DNA of 64,000 bases. It comes from Cavia porcellus (taxonomy: Eukaryota; Chordata; Mammalia; Rodentia; Caviidae). The position numbers and the translations under genes were made by a program. The notes below the pieces were generated by a model. That model did no database searches. It saw only the letters and a list, made by a program, of their open reading frames with translations, and was not told where the DNA came from. Shown in pieces: positions 1 through 11,985 of this stretch; the stretch's first letter is position 1, and each line of letters begins with the position of its first letter. The DNA lies in contig NW_026947484.1 of assembly GCF_034190915.1 (NCBI RefSeq), positions 79,059,982-79,123,981 on the forward strand, given 5' to 3'.

Positions 1-126
1 TCTGCTAATTTTATTAAAACTTTCAGAATATCTACTCTGTACCTATGAATGGAAGGTAAAGTTGAAAGGGACATTTTGAAATATAGTTATGAATCCATTT
101 CAAATAACTGTGTTCAGTTAGATGTA

Positions 127-470
127 CAGTGGACCCTTGACTTATGAACTTAATTCATTCCTGAGGGCTGCTTGTAGCTCAGGTTCCTCTACCCACCCTT
201 CAAAGTCTCTCTCCTATACACAGACAAATCTCAGTGTCCTTAGAGAGACACTGGCCCAGAATTTATTAATTAACCCCATACAAGCAAGGATGTTGTGCTG
301 TTCCTTCCAGAACTCTCCAACGTATAAATCTGTAGCTGAGGCCACGTGGGAGCACACTAGGTCAGCATTTTGATCATAATTCAAGACCTTGGTCAAAAAT
401 TAAAATGAAAGTTCCAGTCATAATACAAGTTGTTCCTATGTCAAGCCTGCCATAACTCAAGGGTCCACTG
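127..470. mobile_element. Tc1/mariner (Tigger-like) MITE
   Basis: A 344 bp non-coding element with terminal inverted repeats. The left end reads CAGTGGACCCTTGACTTATG, and the reverse complement of the right end differs from it at one of 20 positions. The left flank is TA, the target dinucleotide of mariner-type elements; the right flank is TG, which may be a mutated TA. There is no transposase frame, so it would be an internally deleted passenger element. The exact family is not identified. The 83-codon and 60-codon frames inside it are chance. Confidence 0.75.
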
Positions 471-1620
471 TGCTTCCACTCAAACATTTGATAGCAGTGC
501 ATTTCAAGCTCTAATCATCTGGGAAACATAATGGCTTTCTGTTTCTGAATTGTTCTGAGGAATCCTCTTTATTCAACTGTTTTCACATATGGAAGCAAAG
601 AAAATAAATGTAAATAGTAATACTTGTGTTGAAGTAGAATTCTTAGGTGGCAGCTCCAATTACTGAGGGCTGCAAAATTCCTACCTCTTTACGTTTTTAC
701 TTATTACATAGATTATGAACATCTTGGAATTATTTCATGTAGGGATCTGGGAACTACACTATAGTTCCAAATGGTTCTTTCAGATATAGTTTGTAGCTCT
801 TTATAAACTTCATTTACAAGATAAGCCAGGAATGACATAGGCAAGGCCATCCATTCATTCAGTGCAGATCATACTTAATCCATCAGGGTATCCTTTCTTA
901 CCTTGTCCAATGTGGTCTTATGAGATGACATAGAAGAAATTTAGTGATTTTGGCAAATGCTTGCATGTCTGTGGGTCACAGATGTAGTCGTCACATTATA
1001 CAGAATATAAATTTGACTTAATAGTCACATAATTGAATTCAGTTGACTATGGATCATTCTGTTTGAAAACACAGGCTGTGCATTCAAATTCTGAGACTGA
1101 GAAATATTCTGACGGTAGAAGAAAAATAACATTTTACTTATTTAGATAAAATGAATTTGTATATCATTGACAGTAGCAGTCATAAAGAGTTAAAATTTGA
1201 AGACATAAGAAAAACCATATTTTACTGAGGAACTTATTTTGTACTACAAGAGATTTCATTTGATCATTTTTGTAGATTAATGAGGAATCTTAAAAATCTT
1301 AAAAATGATGGTGAGGTCAAAGTATTTTAATTAAATTTCCCTTCATATAAACCCATAGGATGGAGTAACTATGGTAAATTGATAAAGCAAATTAACTACA
1401 TTCAAAGCTGGGCAGGACTAATGAAATATAAGAAACAATGACATTATTTGAACTCCTAAGTTCTTCCATGCCTGGAGTAAGCTCATTGTTAGAATTTTCG
1501 TTATATTGCTCTTTTTTACTTATTGCAATTTGTTGTGTTTCTGACACAACAAAAACAGTCTCCAGCAATATGTTACTAATCTATAAAATACTTATGTAGC
1601 TTGTTAAAATAAAAGAAACA
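471..1620. other. AT-rich stretch, nothing recognised
   Basis: No convincing coding frame, repeat family or structured element was seen. It is AT-rich with scattered stops in all frames. Confidence 0.5.
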
Positions 1621-1694
1621 GGGCTGAGGTAACTCAGTGATATAGTATGTGCTTCACATATATAAGGCCCAGAGTTCAATCCCTATCACTACCA
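1621..1694 (+). mobile_element. ID SINE (tRNA-derived)
   Basis: The element matches the ID pattern: a tRNA-like start GGGCTGAGGTAACTCAGTG (A box region), then AGAGTTCAATCCC (B box), then an A/C-rich tail. The body is about 75 bp and clearly diverged. Target duplications are not clear. Confidence 0.8.
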
Positions 1695-1774
1695 AACCAA
1701 AGGTAAAGAAAGAATGAGAGAATTGAGGACAACAGGGCAGAAATATCTAACATGTATAGAATATTACATGAATC

Positions 1775-1945
1775 AAGCAATTATGTTTTATGTATTATAT
1801 TCACAAAAAACTGTGAAAAAGTTTCCATTAGTATGAATCTCTCTTTTACAATAAAGTAATTGAGACCAAAGGAGATGAGACATTAATTTACCTAAAATCA
1901 CAAAATTAGTAGATGGGAAAAATAGCAGTCAACCCCAAGTTTTTA
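1775..1945 (+). mobile_element. MIR SINE remnant
   Basis: A diverged copy following the MIR core and 3' pattern: a 'gagacc..aggagatgagac' block, then 'cacaaaattagtagatggga' and 'cagtcaacccca', matching the usual 'cacagctagtaagtggcagag...gaaccca' order. Edges are approximate. Confidence 0.55.
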
Positions 1946-2620
1946 GCTTCAGAGATCATCATTAGCGGTTTTTTCCTCCTATCTATCTTTTATTATTAGG
2001 TTTCATACCAATATTTAATCTTGGAGTCTGTATTACTTCACTTTACATGATGGTCAGATCATCCTTTTTAATATGTAGGCTATTCTGCTTCTCTGCTTAA
2101 GGATGAATAAGTATACAAAGATAAATCTCAGTTTCATATCTTTGCTTCAAATGAGCAACTTAGATCTTGTAAATATAATCAGATACTGGCCCACATTGTT
2201 TTAAACATATATTTGGAAAGCAAGAATACATAGAGAAATTTCTTCTCTGAATTTTCATGAGGGAAAACGGATGATGTGGTGAACAATACTTTTGATATGC
2301 CTATAAGAAACACTTGCATAAGTTTTATATAGCTGCTACTTAGCATCATCTTTCAACCAAAATTGAGGATTTCGGGACATATGGTAATTAAATAAGAAGC
2401 CATCTATTCTCCTGGAGCTCAAAATAATACCCTTCAATCATAAGTAACCTAGTTCTATCTGATAAAAAGTGTATTACATCCAGAAGATGGCATTTTAACA
2501 GGTTTAGACATCTATCTCCATGAGTATTATTTCACATAATTGAGTTGGTAAACTCTGAGAAGCATCATTGTGCTAGATTCATTCTTAAAAGATTAGAATG
2601 CCCATGCCCTGTTTTTCAAA
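1946..2620. other. Unassigned AT-rich sequence
   Basis: Nothing supportable was seen; there is no coding frame of note. Confidence 0.5.
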
Positions 2621-2634
2621 AAGAGAGACAGACA

Positions 2635-2686
<52 letters not shown>

Positions 2687-2764
2687 GAGAGAGACAGAGA
2701 CAGAGACAGAGAGACAGAGAGACAGAGACAGAGAGACAGAGAGGCAGAGAGAGAGAGAGAGGAG
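2621..2764 (+). repeat. (GA)n / (GACA)n microsatellite
   Basis: About 140 bp of GA dinucleotides grading into GACAGA units. It produces a spurious Arg-Glu-rich frame on the plus strand and a Ser-Leu-rich frame on the minus strand. A similar GA then GACA transition occurs at 33091-33170. Confidence 0.97.
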
Positions 2765-3669
2765 AAAAACCTGAAATATTTATATTTCAATATTGAAAAT
2801 GAGCCTATGTAAGATCCTTTTCCAAAGAAAACAGAGAACACTCTGTGTTCACAGAGGGTGGACCACATAAGCTGATGGTAGACCAATACATAGAGCCAAT
2901 ATGCACTGACAAAATAGTTTTCAGCTAAAAGGTGGATTGGGGACAGGACCCACTGCTGCTTTAAAAGAAAGCATGGTTGTGATTATTTTTCATAGAAAAA
3001 TCTTCAAAATAAGCATTATCAATTGTAAGAAATATAACTTTCTGATGAATACTTTAAGATGCATTAGGTAAAAAACTAACCAGAGCCAGGTCCTTGAGAT
3101 GACATTTCATACAATCATTAGATATAAACCAATTAAACAAAATAAAACATCTGTGAAAAATAATTACCGTGGTTGAGAAGTAGTTGCCTGTGGGCTACAG
3201 TAAGTTCTGACAATAATTAGATACCCAGCAAGTCCAGCTGTCAATTAAATTCAATCCTTCATCAGTAATAAAAGCATCTCTGTTCTGTTTTTCTTTTGTG
3301 CTTAAGAGGATATGATCAGAAAATTGGCATCTGTAAGTTCAACTTAAGAGTAAGAGAAGAATGGGCCAAATTTTTCCTTGCTTTACAACATGTGAAATTA
3401 ATATTTTCAAGACACCCTTCACTGCTTATGCTGCTGCACTGTGGAAAGTTATATGTAAATATCTGTAGACAAAGTTTTATTGACGCTAAACAGGTTAGTT
3501 GATTATTGTACTAAGGGTTGACAGAGAAAAGAGGAATAAAAGAATCTGGAAAATACTATGTAGTTCCTAAAATTCTCTATAAGGTTTAAAACATATATTA
3601 GTGATCTATTTTATGCTAGCTGTACCTAAATCCCATTGATTTGTTCCTACTTTATTTGCTTTTGTGTTT
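2765..3669. other. Unassigned sequence
   Basis: No repeat family or gene recognised. A 68-codon frame at 3296-3502 has no recognisable domain and starts close behind stop codons; I do not call it a gene. Confidence 0.45.
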
Positions 3670-4430
3670 TTAAAAATTTTACTTCATTTTATTATGGTAA
3701 GAATATTTAACACAACATGTATCATTTTAACAAAATTTTAAGTGTATGGCTAACTTGCGCATATGTTATTGTGCAGTTATTTAAAGTTTATTCATCTTGC
3801 TTAACTGAAGTAGAATCACATAGTAATCATTTTTTCTGCATCTTGCTCATTCTACACAGATAATGTTCTTGAGGTTTATCCATGTTATATTATTTGTTAG
3901 AATTTCCACCTTTTAAAGCCTGAATAGGAAAGCAGGGAGCAATATTAATCTCCTTTTAGAGTTTTCAAAGAATTATGAGGCCAGTTCATCCTGGGAATTC
4001 CTTTATTGGGAGGCTACATACCACTTAATAGTTCTCGTCAGAACTTCTTTGTCCTTGTGATTTAGAATTGGTGGTCATATCTTTCTAGGAATTCATCTCT
4101 TTCTTTAGATTATCCCATCTGTCAGCATAGAATTATTCGTAGTAATCCCTAATTTTTCCTTTTTATTTCTGTGTTACAGTCCTATTTTTATTTCTGATTT
4201 TATTTGAGTCTTTCTTCTTTTTAAATTAGTCTACAGGAGGATTTTTCAAGTACAGCATTTTCAAAAAATTTTTCGGTGCTACTAGTTCAAAAAATAAAGC
4301 CCCTTTTAGTTTCATAGATTTTTCTTCCTGTTGTTTTTCTATTACTTCATTTCTGCTTTAATCTTGTGTTATCTACTTTTTCACCTACTAGCTTTGGGTT
4401 TAGTTTGTTCATTCTTATGGGAAAACATGT
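3670..4430 (-). mobile_element. Old L1M-type LINE fragments, antisense
   Basis: On the plus strand, 3690-3925 follows the antisense of an old L1 3' region ('ttgaggtttatccatgtta', then 'ccttttaaagcctgaata'). 3940-4430 follows the antisense of the ORF2 reverse-transcriptase N-terminal region ('ttctgctttaatcttgt...tttgggtttagtttgttc'). Both are heavily mutated with no frame left. They are probably pieces of one element. Confidence 0.6.
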
Positions 4431-4634
4431 TCAGTTCTCAAACTTCTTAGTGCTGGAACATGAATTTGGAACAAACTGAGTTCAACAACTGAGACACCCT
4501 CATAGTCATTACATTTTCTTGATGGATTGATTTTTTTGTTATAATAAAATGTCCTTCTTTGGTTTTTCTGACAAATTTTCACTTAAATCTGGCACCCCAC
4601 ACTGGAATAGAGCATATAACTGCTATTTTATTTG

Positions 4635-4755
4635 GAAGAAGCTGGGAGATTACATAACATTGTCCATGTTTACAGAGTTATCAGTAAGTGGCAAGGTCAG
4701 AATTAGAACTCGCTCTGTCACACTCCTGACCCCAGGATGTTCCTATTTGTTATGT
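4635..4755 (+). mobile_element. MIR SINE remnant
   Basis: It contains the MIR-like string 'cagtaagtggcaaggtcaga' followed by 'attagaactcgctctgtcac'. It overlaps a spurious 84-codon frame. Confidence 0.6.
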
Positions 4756-5790
4756 CACAGGCTGTTGCAGTCCAGGGCCTCCAGCCAGTGGTCACCTTTA
4801 TGAGAAGAGCCCCTCTCACTTGCCTGGGTACCTGGCCTCTCTGTGAGGCTCCAAGGAGAGGAGAGCTCTTCACCATGCCCTTTTGTCTCTGTTAAAAAAG
4901 ACATTTACTGCGTAATTCTCAATATATCTCTAGGTGGGACAGTTTTGCTAATATATTAAGATTCGTGAGAGACTTTTGTGGTGGCTTTTTCCAAAGTCTC
5001 TAACCAGCAAGCTAGTGTGGAGAAAGCAACTGGCTGGATGATGTGTCACAGGACCGCTAAACAGCCAGACACTGACAGAGTCACACATTCACGAGTGAGG
5101 AGGACAGATTTCCCTCCTTTGAGAAGGCAGCCATGATTTTTTAATGTAAAAATGAACAGCATGAAAATGTTTTGTGTGAAGCCCACTCACAGTTTTAGAA
5201 TAGTCTATTCACTGATATAATAGAGGTACCTCTGCTCTCCTTTGGTTTCTATCTGCATGGAAAATTTTTACATTCCTTAACTTTAGATAACTAGTTTTGC
5301 AGATTAGCATCTGACTCTGGAGTGGGGGATCAATCCCAAACATAAACTGAAACATTTTATATACATAAAAGGAAAACCAGTTTTTGTTCATTTGGTTGGT
5401 TGATTTTGTTTTTACAAAGGGCTCTGTGAAGGACACAAATGTAAGCCTGAACTTGCCTCTAAATTCTAGAATCTCAAAGTGAATGAGATCAACTCAAAAG
5501 TCAAGCTACTCTGTGTGTCCTGTTCTCTTCTACTGAATCTGATTTGGTTTCATGAACAACCTGTGATCCAAAAGTGTCTAAGGTTATATTTGAAGACATT
5601 TTATTACTGATGACTCTAAGTAAGTGGTGAATCACTACCTACAACTGGCATAAGGATGATAATATTTGGTACAATTTATGTCACTTGTACCATATTCTAT
5701 GTCTAAGATTTTGCTCATAATTCCAAAAGAGCTCAGAACACTTAAATGCAGTCCTGGATTTTTAGCCATGTCATCCACGACACTGATTGT
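4756..5790. other. Unassigned sequence
   Basis: No supportable repeat or gene. Base composition is slightly less AT-rich up to about 5110. Confidence 0.45.
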
Positions 5791-5830
5791 ATCAACAGCT
5801 GAAAGACTGCATCAACAGCTGAAAGATTGC
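5791..5830 (+). repeat. 20 bp tandem duplication
   Basis: ATCAACAGCTGAAAGACTGC is followed immediately by a second copy with one base changed (C to T). Confidence 0.95.
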
Positions 5831-5944
5831 AACAGAAATTACTGGACGGAAAAATTAAAGCATGACTTGTAACTGCATCATTGAAACAGCTTGTGCTCTT
5901 AGCTGTGTTACTTGGCAGAGTGGTCACTCAGCAAAGCAATTCTC

Positions 5945-6010
5945 GGTAAAGCTAGTTTTCTCTTTGTAAAACAAGGATAATAACTTGTACCGTCTCCCTC
6001 TAGGAGACTG
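5945..6010 (-). mobile_element. MIR SINE fragment
   Basis: The antisense MIR pattern is seen ('tttctctttgtaaaacaagg ataataacttgtaccgtctc' resembles 'ctcatctgtaaaatggggataataatagtacc'). Short and diverged. Confidence 0.5.
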
Positions 6011-7989
6011 GGCAAACCTATGGCACACATGCTGCAAAAGGCTGTTTGTATCAATTGAATGCTCTAAAAACTTCACTATCTGCCTTAGGAAATCTGCACA
6101 AACCTAAAAAAGAATATGTGAGAAGAAACGTGAGTTACTTCATGAGGTTCATGAAAATCAGACTTCAAATATTTTTTTTCTGATGTTACCCTTTCAAATG
6201 TAAATTTATAGATCATCTCATAATGTACCTCCAGGACAAGCTTGTTGACTCTGGAGTGGCACAGTGAAAATCTCTTCTAGTTTCCAAATAATGTTCACTA
6301 AATTTATTCTAGTCTCACCTGATCAACTTGGAAATTGGAAATATCTATATGGAAATTTATATAGTCACAGATTAATAAACCAATCTCTACCTTAATTATT
6401 ATTATTTCCTTGAGCTGTTTCACATCTCAGAATATATGAATGAGCTGCTATGTTTTGTAAACTAAAATTTTTTTAAAATGTGGAGCTCTGAAATCAAATC
6501 TTTTTTAACAAAGGTTAAAATTACTACCTTAAAATACTGTGAGTTGTGCACATAAACAATTCTAAGATTGCATTTTAGTCCCTTAAAAAAACACTTCATT
6601 TTAAATGTACCAGTGTCAAAGTGACTATAACTAGTCCATAAGTTCAATACAATTACCAAATGTTCTCAGTAAGTAGCTAATTAGAGAAACCTTTAGGAAT
6701 ATGGTATAACTCATGGCCTCTGATTAGTACTGATTATATAACTATTCTTATCACATATTGGGGATTCAGACAAACGGAAGATTAGTGCATCAATAAACAT
6801 TATTACACAAATATATAAAGTAGAAGAAAAAACACTCAACTTTCCAAAGTACATTTTCAGTTTAAAAATAGACAAAGCTATTGCTAGAGTAACTGAACCC
6901 TCTTATCAATAACAGGGAAGAAAAAGTAAACAATGAAATTACTGTAAGCCTTATTTTTTAAAAAAAAAAGATACAAATACCACTCTCACATGTAACAAAA
7001 AAACTTGAGATTTCAGTGTATTAGACTTGATTAGCAGTGATGATATAATCATTGATTAGTTATTTTTAAACATATTTTTAAAGTTGGTTGCATCAACTTC
7101 CTCTCACTCTCCTAAAAACCATCTGACATTGTTATTGCAAGTCACAATTAATTTTACTTTGAGAAATATTTCTAGAATTTTCCAGCACTGCTGAAATCAC
7201 TAAATATATTCAAAATGTCATACAACAAAATGGGTAATATAAGATAAAAATAAAAATGTTGAGGTTCGTAACAGATCTACTCTATCATAGGCAAATCACA
7301 TGGTATAATTAAATAAAATGAATAGAATATTTTAAGGAACAATAATTCAGACACAAGGATTCTTGGATGATTTAGGTACAATTCTTCTACTTTCTACAAT
7401 TAAAATTCTAGGGGCACTTGCAACTTTGCATACATTTTCACTTGTTATTTACTGAAACAGTTATATGAGGTATATAAATATAATCATCCTAATTTGGGGA
7501 ACCATAGAAATGCAAATTAATAAAATCTCATCCATATTAAATGGAATCATCAAGTAACAGGAACTCAGTGAGCATCTACAGTATATAAGAGAAATAAAAC
7601 AAAATAAATCAAATTTAGGATGGATACCTAAGCATGAAAAACTTACTCTGCTACAATAATATTATTATTATATTTTCTGTAATGATAAGTAGACAGAAAA
7701 ATTGTCCCAAGCCTATGAAGTTACTCTGCAGAACAAGAGAATCACAATAAGCTATAGTAGCACTCCAAAATAAAGTCACCTTTCTACAAAAGATTAACTG
7801 TAAGAAAAATTTTAATTCCATAATTCAAGTTCTTGATCACATTAAGAAACCACAGTTCACTTTTTAAATAAAGCAGACAATTAAAAGAAGATAAAGACAA
7901 AGCAGGTCATGACAAGACAGCCAAGGTAAAGAAAGCCTTGTGAAAATTACAACATGGTAAATGACTTGAAAATTATACGGGGCTTAATC
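6011..7989. other. AT-rich stretch, nothing firm
   Basis: About 2 kb of AT-rich sequence. A region near 7440-7560 faintly resembles MIR, but not enough to call. No gene. Confidence 0.45.
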
Positions 7990-8370
7990 TTAGGTTATTT
8001 TGAAATTTATTTTGATCTATGGTAGAAAGTGAGGATCCATTTAAACCAAAAAAAAAAAACTTGCATAATTGTAGTATCTTTTCTCCTAGAGAAAAATAGC
8101 ATATTTTATCATATAAATACTAAACACTGTTGCTGGCCTATTTTTTAATCTATCTATCCTATTTTGTACCCATACAATACAACACAGTTTAATATCTGGT
8201 GGGGGAAATTTCCTCTAAATGTTTTTCCTTGTCAAAACTTTCTAAAAACTAGTTTCACTGTCCATTTATCCATATTAATTTTATAGTTGCTTTATTAAAT
8301 TTATGAAAAATTTTCTGAAATTTTTATTGAAATTTTATTGAAATTGAATTAAGGGTATCTATCAAATTGA
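7990..8370 (-). mobile_element. Old L1M ORF2 fragment, antisense
   Basis: The plus strand reads like antisense L1 ORF2 ('gttgctggcctattttttaa', 'taatatctggtgggggaaat', 'ttattgaaattgaattaagg'). It is heavily mutated. Confidence 0.6.
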
Positions 8371-9184
8371 AACTCAAATATATGCCAAAATGAAGAAATA
8401 ATCCAAAATGAAAGACACGGAGTTTTAATGATGATTATCTTCTAGTGATGGTCATTCTAAATTTCTTCTTTACACCATTTTGTGTTTTACAGATCTTCTG
8501 CTACAGAAAATGTTTTCTGTTATAATCAGGTTTACCTAGACAACAGAACGTAAAACCATATGCCTAACGTTGTGAATAAATGAAGCAGATATATCCCAAC
8601 TTATTGCTAAGAAGCTTCCAGAACTGAGAAGATGATCAAAGTTATAAAAACTAATGATGGAATGAATTGTGGAGACAGGAATAATAATAATTTCCTCATA
8701 TTTCATAGGAGGCGACTGTTATATTTTCTGTTATATTTATCCTTAATAATTATACAAATGCAGAGTTAAGAATATATTTTAAATCTTAAGCATAACATTT
8801 TAGGAAAAAGTAAGATGCCTATTTGAAGAAGAAATAACACTTTAACTCTATCATCTACTACCTAAATACCATGTATCATTTAATCTTTATCCACTCCTGG
8901 AGATAGGAATTATTATCTCCACATTATGTCATTACCATACATTACAACTATGGGAAAAAAACAAATCATAAAACATAGGAAACTGGTGCTTTTTTTAACG
9001 TTTCTTTATGATGTGTATCTGATTCCACAGAGAATTATCTTAACATTCCCTTTTGAGTAAGAACTTGCAATATCCTACAATGATATCCATGAGAGGTGCA
9101 ATTGGACACAAAGGTCTCTTTCTGGAATGTCAATTTTTGTTCATTAATCACTCTGTAAATCATAGTTTGTAGTAAATTTTAATA
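8371..9184. other. Unassigned sequence with a MIR-like patch
   Basis: 8855-8970 resembles the MIR core ('catttaatctttatccactcctggagatag' then 'ttattatctccacattatgtc'). The rest is unassigned. Confidence 0.45.
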
Positions 9185-9625
9185 TTGGCATAATAACACT
9201 GAATTTTTTTCAATGTGGTACACAGTATGTTTCTTCATTTAGCAAAGTTTTTCATGATTCTTAGGAAAAATATCATGTAGATTTCCTAGACATTCATAAA
9301 AGCTATCCCTAGTGAATATTAACATCAACTCTGACCTAAAGATAATTCATTCCATATAGGTATTTTTTTTTGTTAATCAGTGGTACTATTATTTATCATT
9401 GTATATTGGTTTTGAATCTTGGCACTTAACTAAACTTTCAAAATTCTAATTTTTCAACTGCTTTTCTTTAGTTTTACTAGCTAAACAACTGTATCATCTA
9501 GAGATTTTATTTCTTCTTTTCTTTCTGACTTTTGGTGTTTTTCACTGACTTTATTAGAATGTCCAAGAACAATAATAATTAGTGTAAGTATTCTTATTTA
9601 TTCTTATTCTCATCCTGACTCTAAA
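9185..9625 (-). mobile_element. Old L1M ORF2 fragment, antisense
   Basis: Antisense L1 ORF2-like order of motifs, including 'acaactgtatcatctagaga' and 'cttttctttctgacttttgg'. Probably the same old element as 7990-8370. Confidence 0.55.
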
Positions 9626-9695
9626 AGAGAAGCCAGGACTAATTTTCAGGCAGCCTATTGGTGTGGCCTTACAGACTGGTAAGAACTTCTATCCT

Positions 9696-9796
9696 TGAGC
9701 TGGAGGTGTAGTTAAATGGTAGAGGACTTTCCTAGAATGCAGGAAGCCTAGGATTCGAACCCTACCACCACCAACAACAACAACAAGAAAAAAAAG
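9696..9796 (+). mobile_element. ID SINE
   Basis: A tRNA-like body with A-box region GGAGGTGTAGTTAAATGG and B box GGATTCGAACCC, followed by a (CAA)n/A-rich tail. It is a clear ID-type SINE and retains the RNA polymerase III boxes. Confidence 0.88.
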
Positions 9797-10217
9797 AGCT
9801 GTTATTTTGTCACCCTACAGGAAGAAACCCCTAGACATCAGCCCAAGGATTTCAAAAGACACTGCTCCAGTTCAAAGGCTCTTGACCATGGGTATTTGCA
9901 TTGCCTTATCAGTGGTTGAAGTTTCTTATATTTCATGAAATGGACTGCTGAATAACCTTTCCTAAGCTTAAATACATTGAGAAAGAATTCTTCTCTTTCC
10001 TAGTTTAATAGTGGAAAAAAGTATGTTGGGTATATGTCTTAATAAAATAATTATTTAGAATAGTTTATTTACAGAGGCATTTATTAGCAAAGTACTGTTA
10101 TGCCACAGTAAATGAAAAACCAGAGCATCAATTTGATGAACATTCTAAAAACAAGTACGTAAAAAAAAATTAAAGTAAAACAAACTTGGAAACAAGGATT
10201 AGTAATAATTATCTTAT

Positions 10218-10304
10218 AGGGGGCCGGGAATTTAGCTCAGCGGCATAAGCACCTGCCTTGCAAGCAGGCAATCGTGAATTCAATCTCGAGTACTGATAAA
10301 AAAA
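10218..10304 (+). mobile_element. ID SINE with target-site duplication
   Basis: The body starts with 'agggggccgggaatttagct' and carries a B box close to GAATTCAATCTCG and an A tail. It is flanked by an exact 11 bp duplication AATTATCTTAT at 10207-10217 and 10305-10315, so both ends of the insertion are defined. Confidence 0.92.
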
Positions 10305-10305
10305 A

Positions 10306-10641
10306 ATTATCTTATGTAGTTTCCTTTTCTCTTTACATAATGAATTTATTGTATTTCCATAATAAGAAAAACACTTTTAGGTTGAAAGTAAATATAATTA
10401 CATAATTCATCCCTCTCAAAATTTGAAGAGACTGTTTTTCAATACATATACAGAAGTAAATGAAGACTACACAGCAACATGTGAAAAAAAAGATACAGAA
10501 CATCACTACCCACTTACAAACAGACATGTGAAAGAGAAAGACACTTGATAGAATGCAGTTAGTGGAAATTAGTCTGCCCTTGATGTCCCAGGGGGATTGG
10601 TGTAAGACCTCAGTGGACAGCAAAATCTAAGCATCAAGTCC
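10306..10641. other. Unassigned sequence
   Basis: Nothing recognised. The antisense 96-codon frame here has no known domain. Confidence 0.45.
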
Positions 10642-10889
10642 ATTTTTAGATGGTGGTTTTGGTATAACCCATGCAAATGCTCCTGCATATTTTAAATCCT
10701 GTCTAGATGACTTACTAAGACCAATTAAATGTAAATGCTATAAAAGGAGTTGTTATACTCTACTGTCCAGGGAACAATAACAAGAGTCTGTATGTGTTTA
10801 ATATAGGTGCATTTTTTCCTGATTATTTTTGATCCACAGTTGGTTGAATTTGAAAATGTGGAACCTGTGAATATGGAGATCCAACTGTA
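10642..10889. mobile_element. MER2-type (TcMar-Tigger) DNA transposon fragment
   Basis: It follows the MER2 non-autonomous element: 'atgtaaatgctataaaagga', 'ttgatccacagttggttgaa', and an end 'atatggagatccaactg' that matches the known inverted terminus, followed by TA. The opposite end is missing or unrecognisable. Confidence 0.75.
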
Positions 10890-11630
10890 CTCATTTCTGA
10901 TTTGTATCCCTCCTTCAGCTAAAACTTGAAGGCTGTTTATAAGATTCAATGAGGTCAAAGAGGGACCACTTCTCACAAATCTCTGTAGAGAGTATAAATG
11001 AATTTGGCATACACCAGTCACAATGTTTTAATGATTTGCTATTTTAGTGTATCCCTGTGAATATCTGCCACTCTCAGAACTGCATAGAGTTATGAGTCAA
11101 GGCAATGTTACGTGCTGACAGCACTGTGAAAGCACTAATTGAGCCAGGTGGTAAAAACAAACCAGTATTGATACTTGACATCACTTGAACTCACCTATTC
11201 CGCTTTACTTCCTTGTTAGAAAGGCTGAAAAATAATGTCTAATGAATCCTTTTCTTTCCTTGTTAGTCTGCAAGCACTCACCAGAAGAAATAAAGACTTC
11301 AGGCTTCCCAGTGCTTTCAGGTATAACAAAGAAAAGAACTAGAGAATTCTTTACTGCAGAATTACAAAGCACAGTTGACAGACAGCAGTGGCTCTTCATT
11401 CCATAGTGAAAGGGTATGGGCCAAGACACACTGCCACTCCATGTGAATGTATGTGTGAGCAATAAACTGTGAAGATGCCAGAAACTTTTACAAAATAGTA
11501 TCAGACTTCACAAGATGTCCACGACATTTTAATGAGCCTGAGATAGAATTACACTAATAAAGGTCATATACCAACATTAAATTTTAAATTAGTACAAAAA
11601 TTGGGTATATTAGACTATGACTGAAAAATA
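10890..11630. other. Unassigned sequence
   Basis: No repeat or gene recognised. The 85- and 98-codon antisense frames in this region lack domain signals. Confidence 0.45.
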
Positions 11631-11710
11631 GCAGGAGGTATAGCTCAGTTTTGGAACACTTGCCTAGCATGTGTAAATAAGGTTCTGGGTTCCAAGTCCA
11701 TAAGGAAAAA

Positions 11711-11712
<2 letters not shown>
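11631..11712 (+). mobile_element. ID SINE
   Basis: ID-type body 'gcaggaggtatagctcag', then 'cttgcctagcatgtg', with a degraded B box 'gggttccaagtcc' and a short A-rich tail running into an AT repeat. Confidence 0.82.

Positions 11713-11717
<5 letters not shown>

Positions 11718-11750
<33 letters not shown>
11718..11750. repeat. (AT)n microsatellite
   Basis: About 33 bp of alternating T and A immediately after the ID tail. It probably grew from the SINE tail. Confidence 0.97.
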
Positions 11751-11753
<3 letters not shown>

Positions 11754-11834
11754 TCCATATAATTTACAACTTAGCCAAAAAAAAAACTGCAAAGTAGTAG
11801 TTAGCTAGGAAAGTTTAACAAGCAATACAGATTA

Positions 11835-11985
11835 GCCTTTAAGACTGTGGATAAGTTATTTCACCTTTCAGGCCTCAATTTCTTCAACTAAAATTATAAA
11901 ATGAGTTGATGATGATGATGATATCTTCCTCATGAGATTATTATGAGGCTTAAGTAAAACAAATAATCAAAGTATAGCATTTAGA
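11835..11985 (-). mobile_element. MIR SINE, antisense
   Basis: The plus strand shows the antisense MIR string 'ggataagttatttcaccttt caggcctcaatttcttcaac', then 'cctcatgagattattatgag'. A GAT microsatellite (11905-11922) has expanded inside it. Confidence 0.8.

Noticed and set aside
2545..2886. Arg-Glu-rich (plus) and Ser-Leu-rich (minus) proteins
   Set aside because: They are direct translations of the GA microsatellite.
10218..10304. Possible tRNA gene
   Set aside because: It has A and B boxes, but the body is an ID SINE with a tail and a target duplication, and it cannot fold as a full tRNA.
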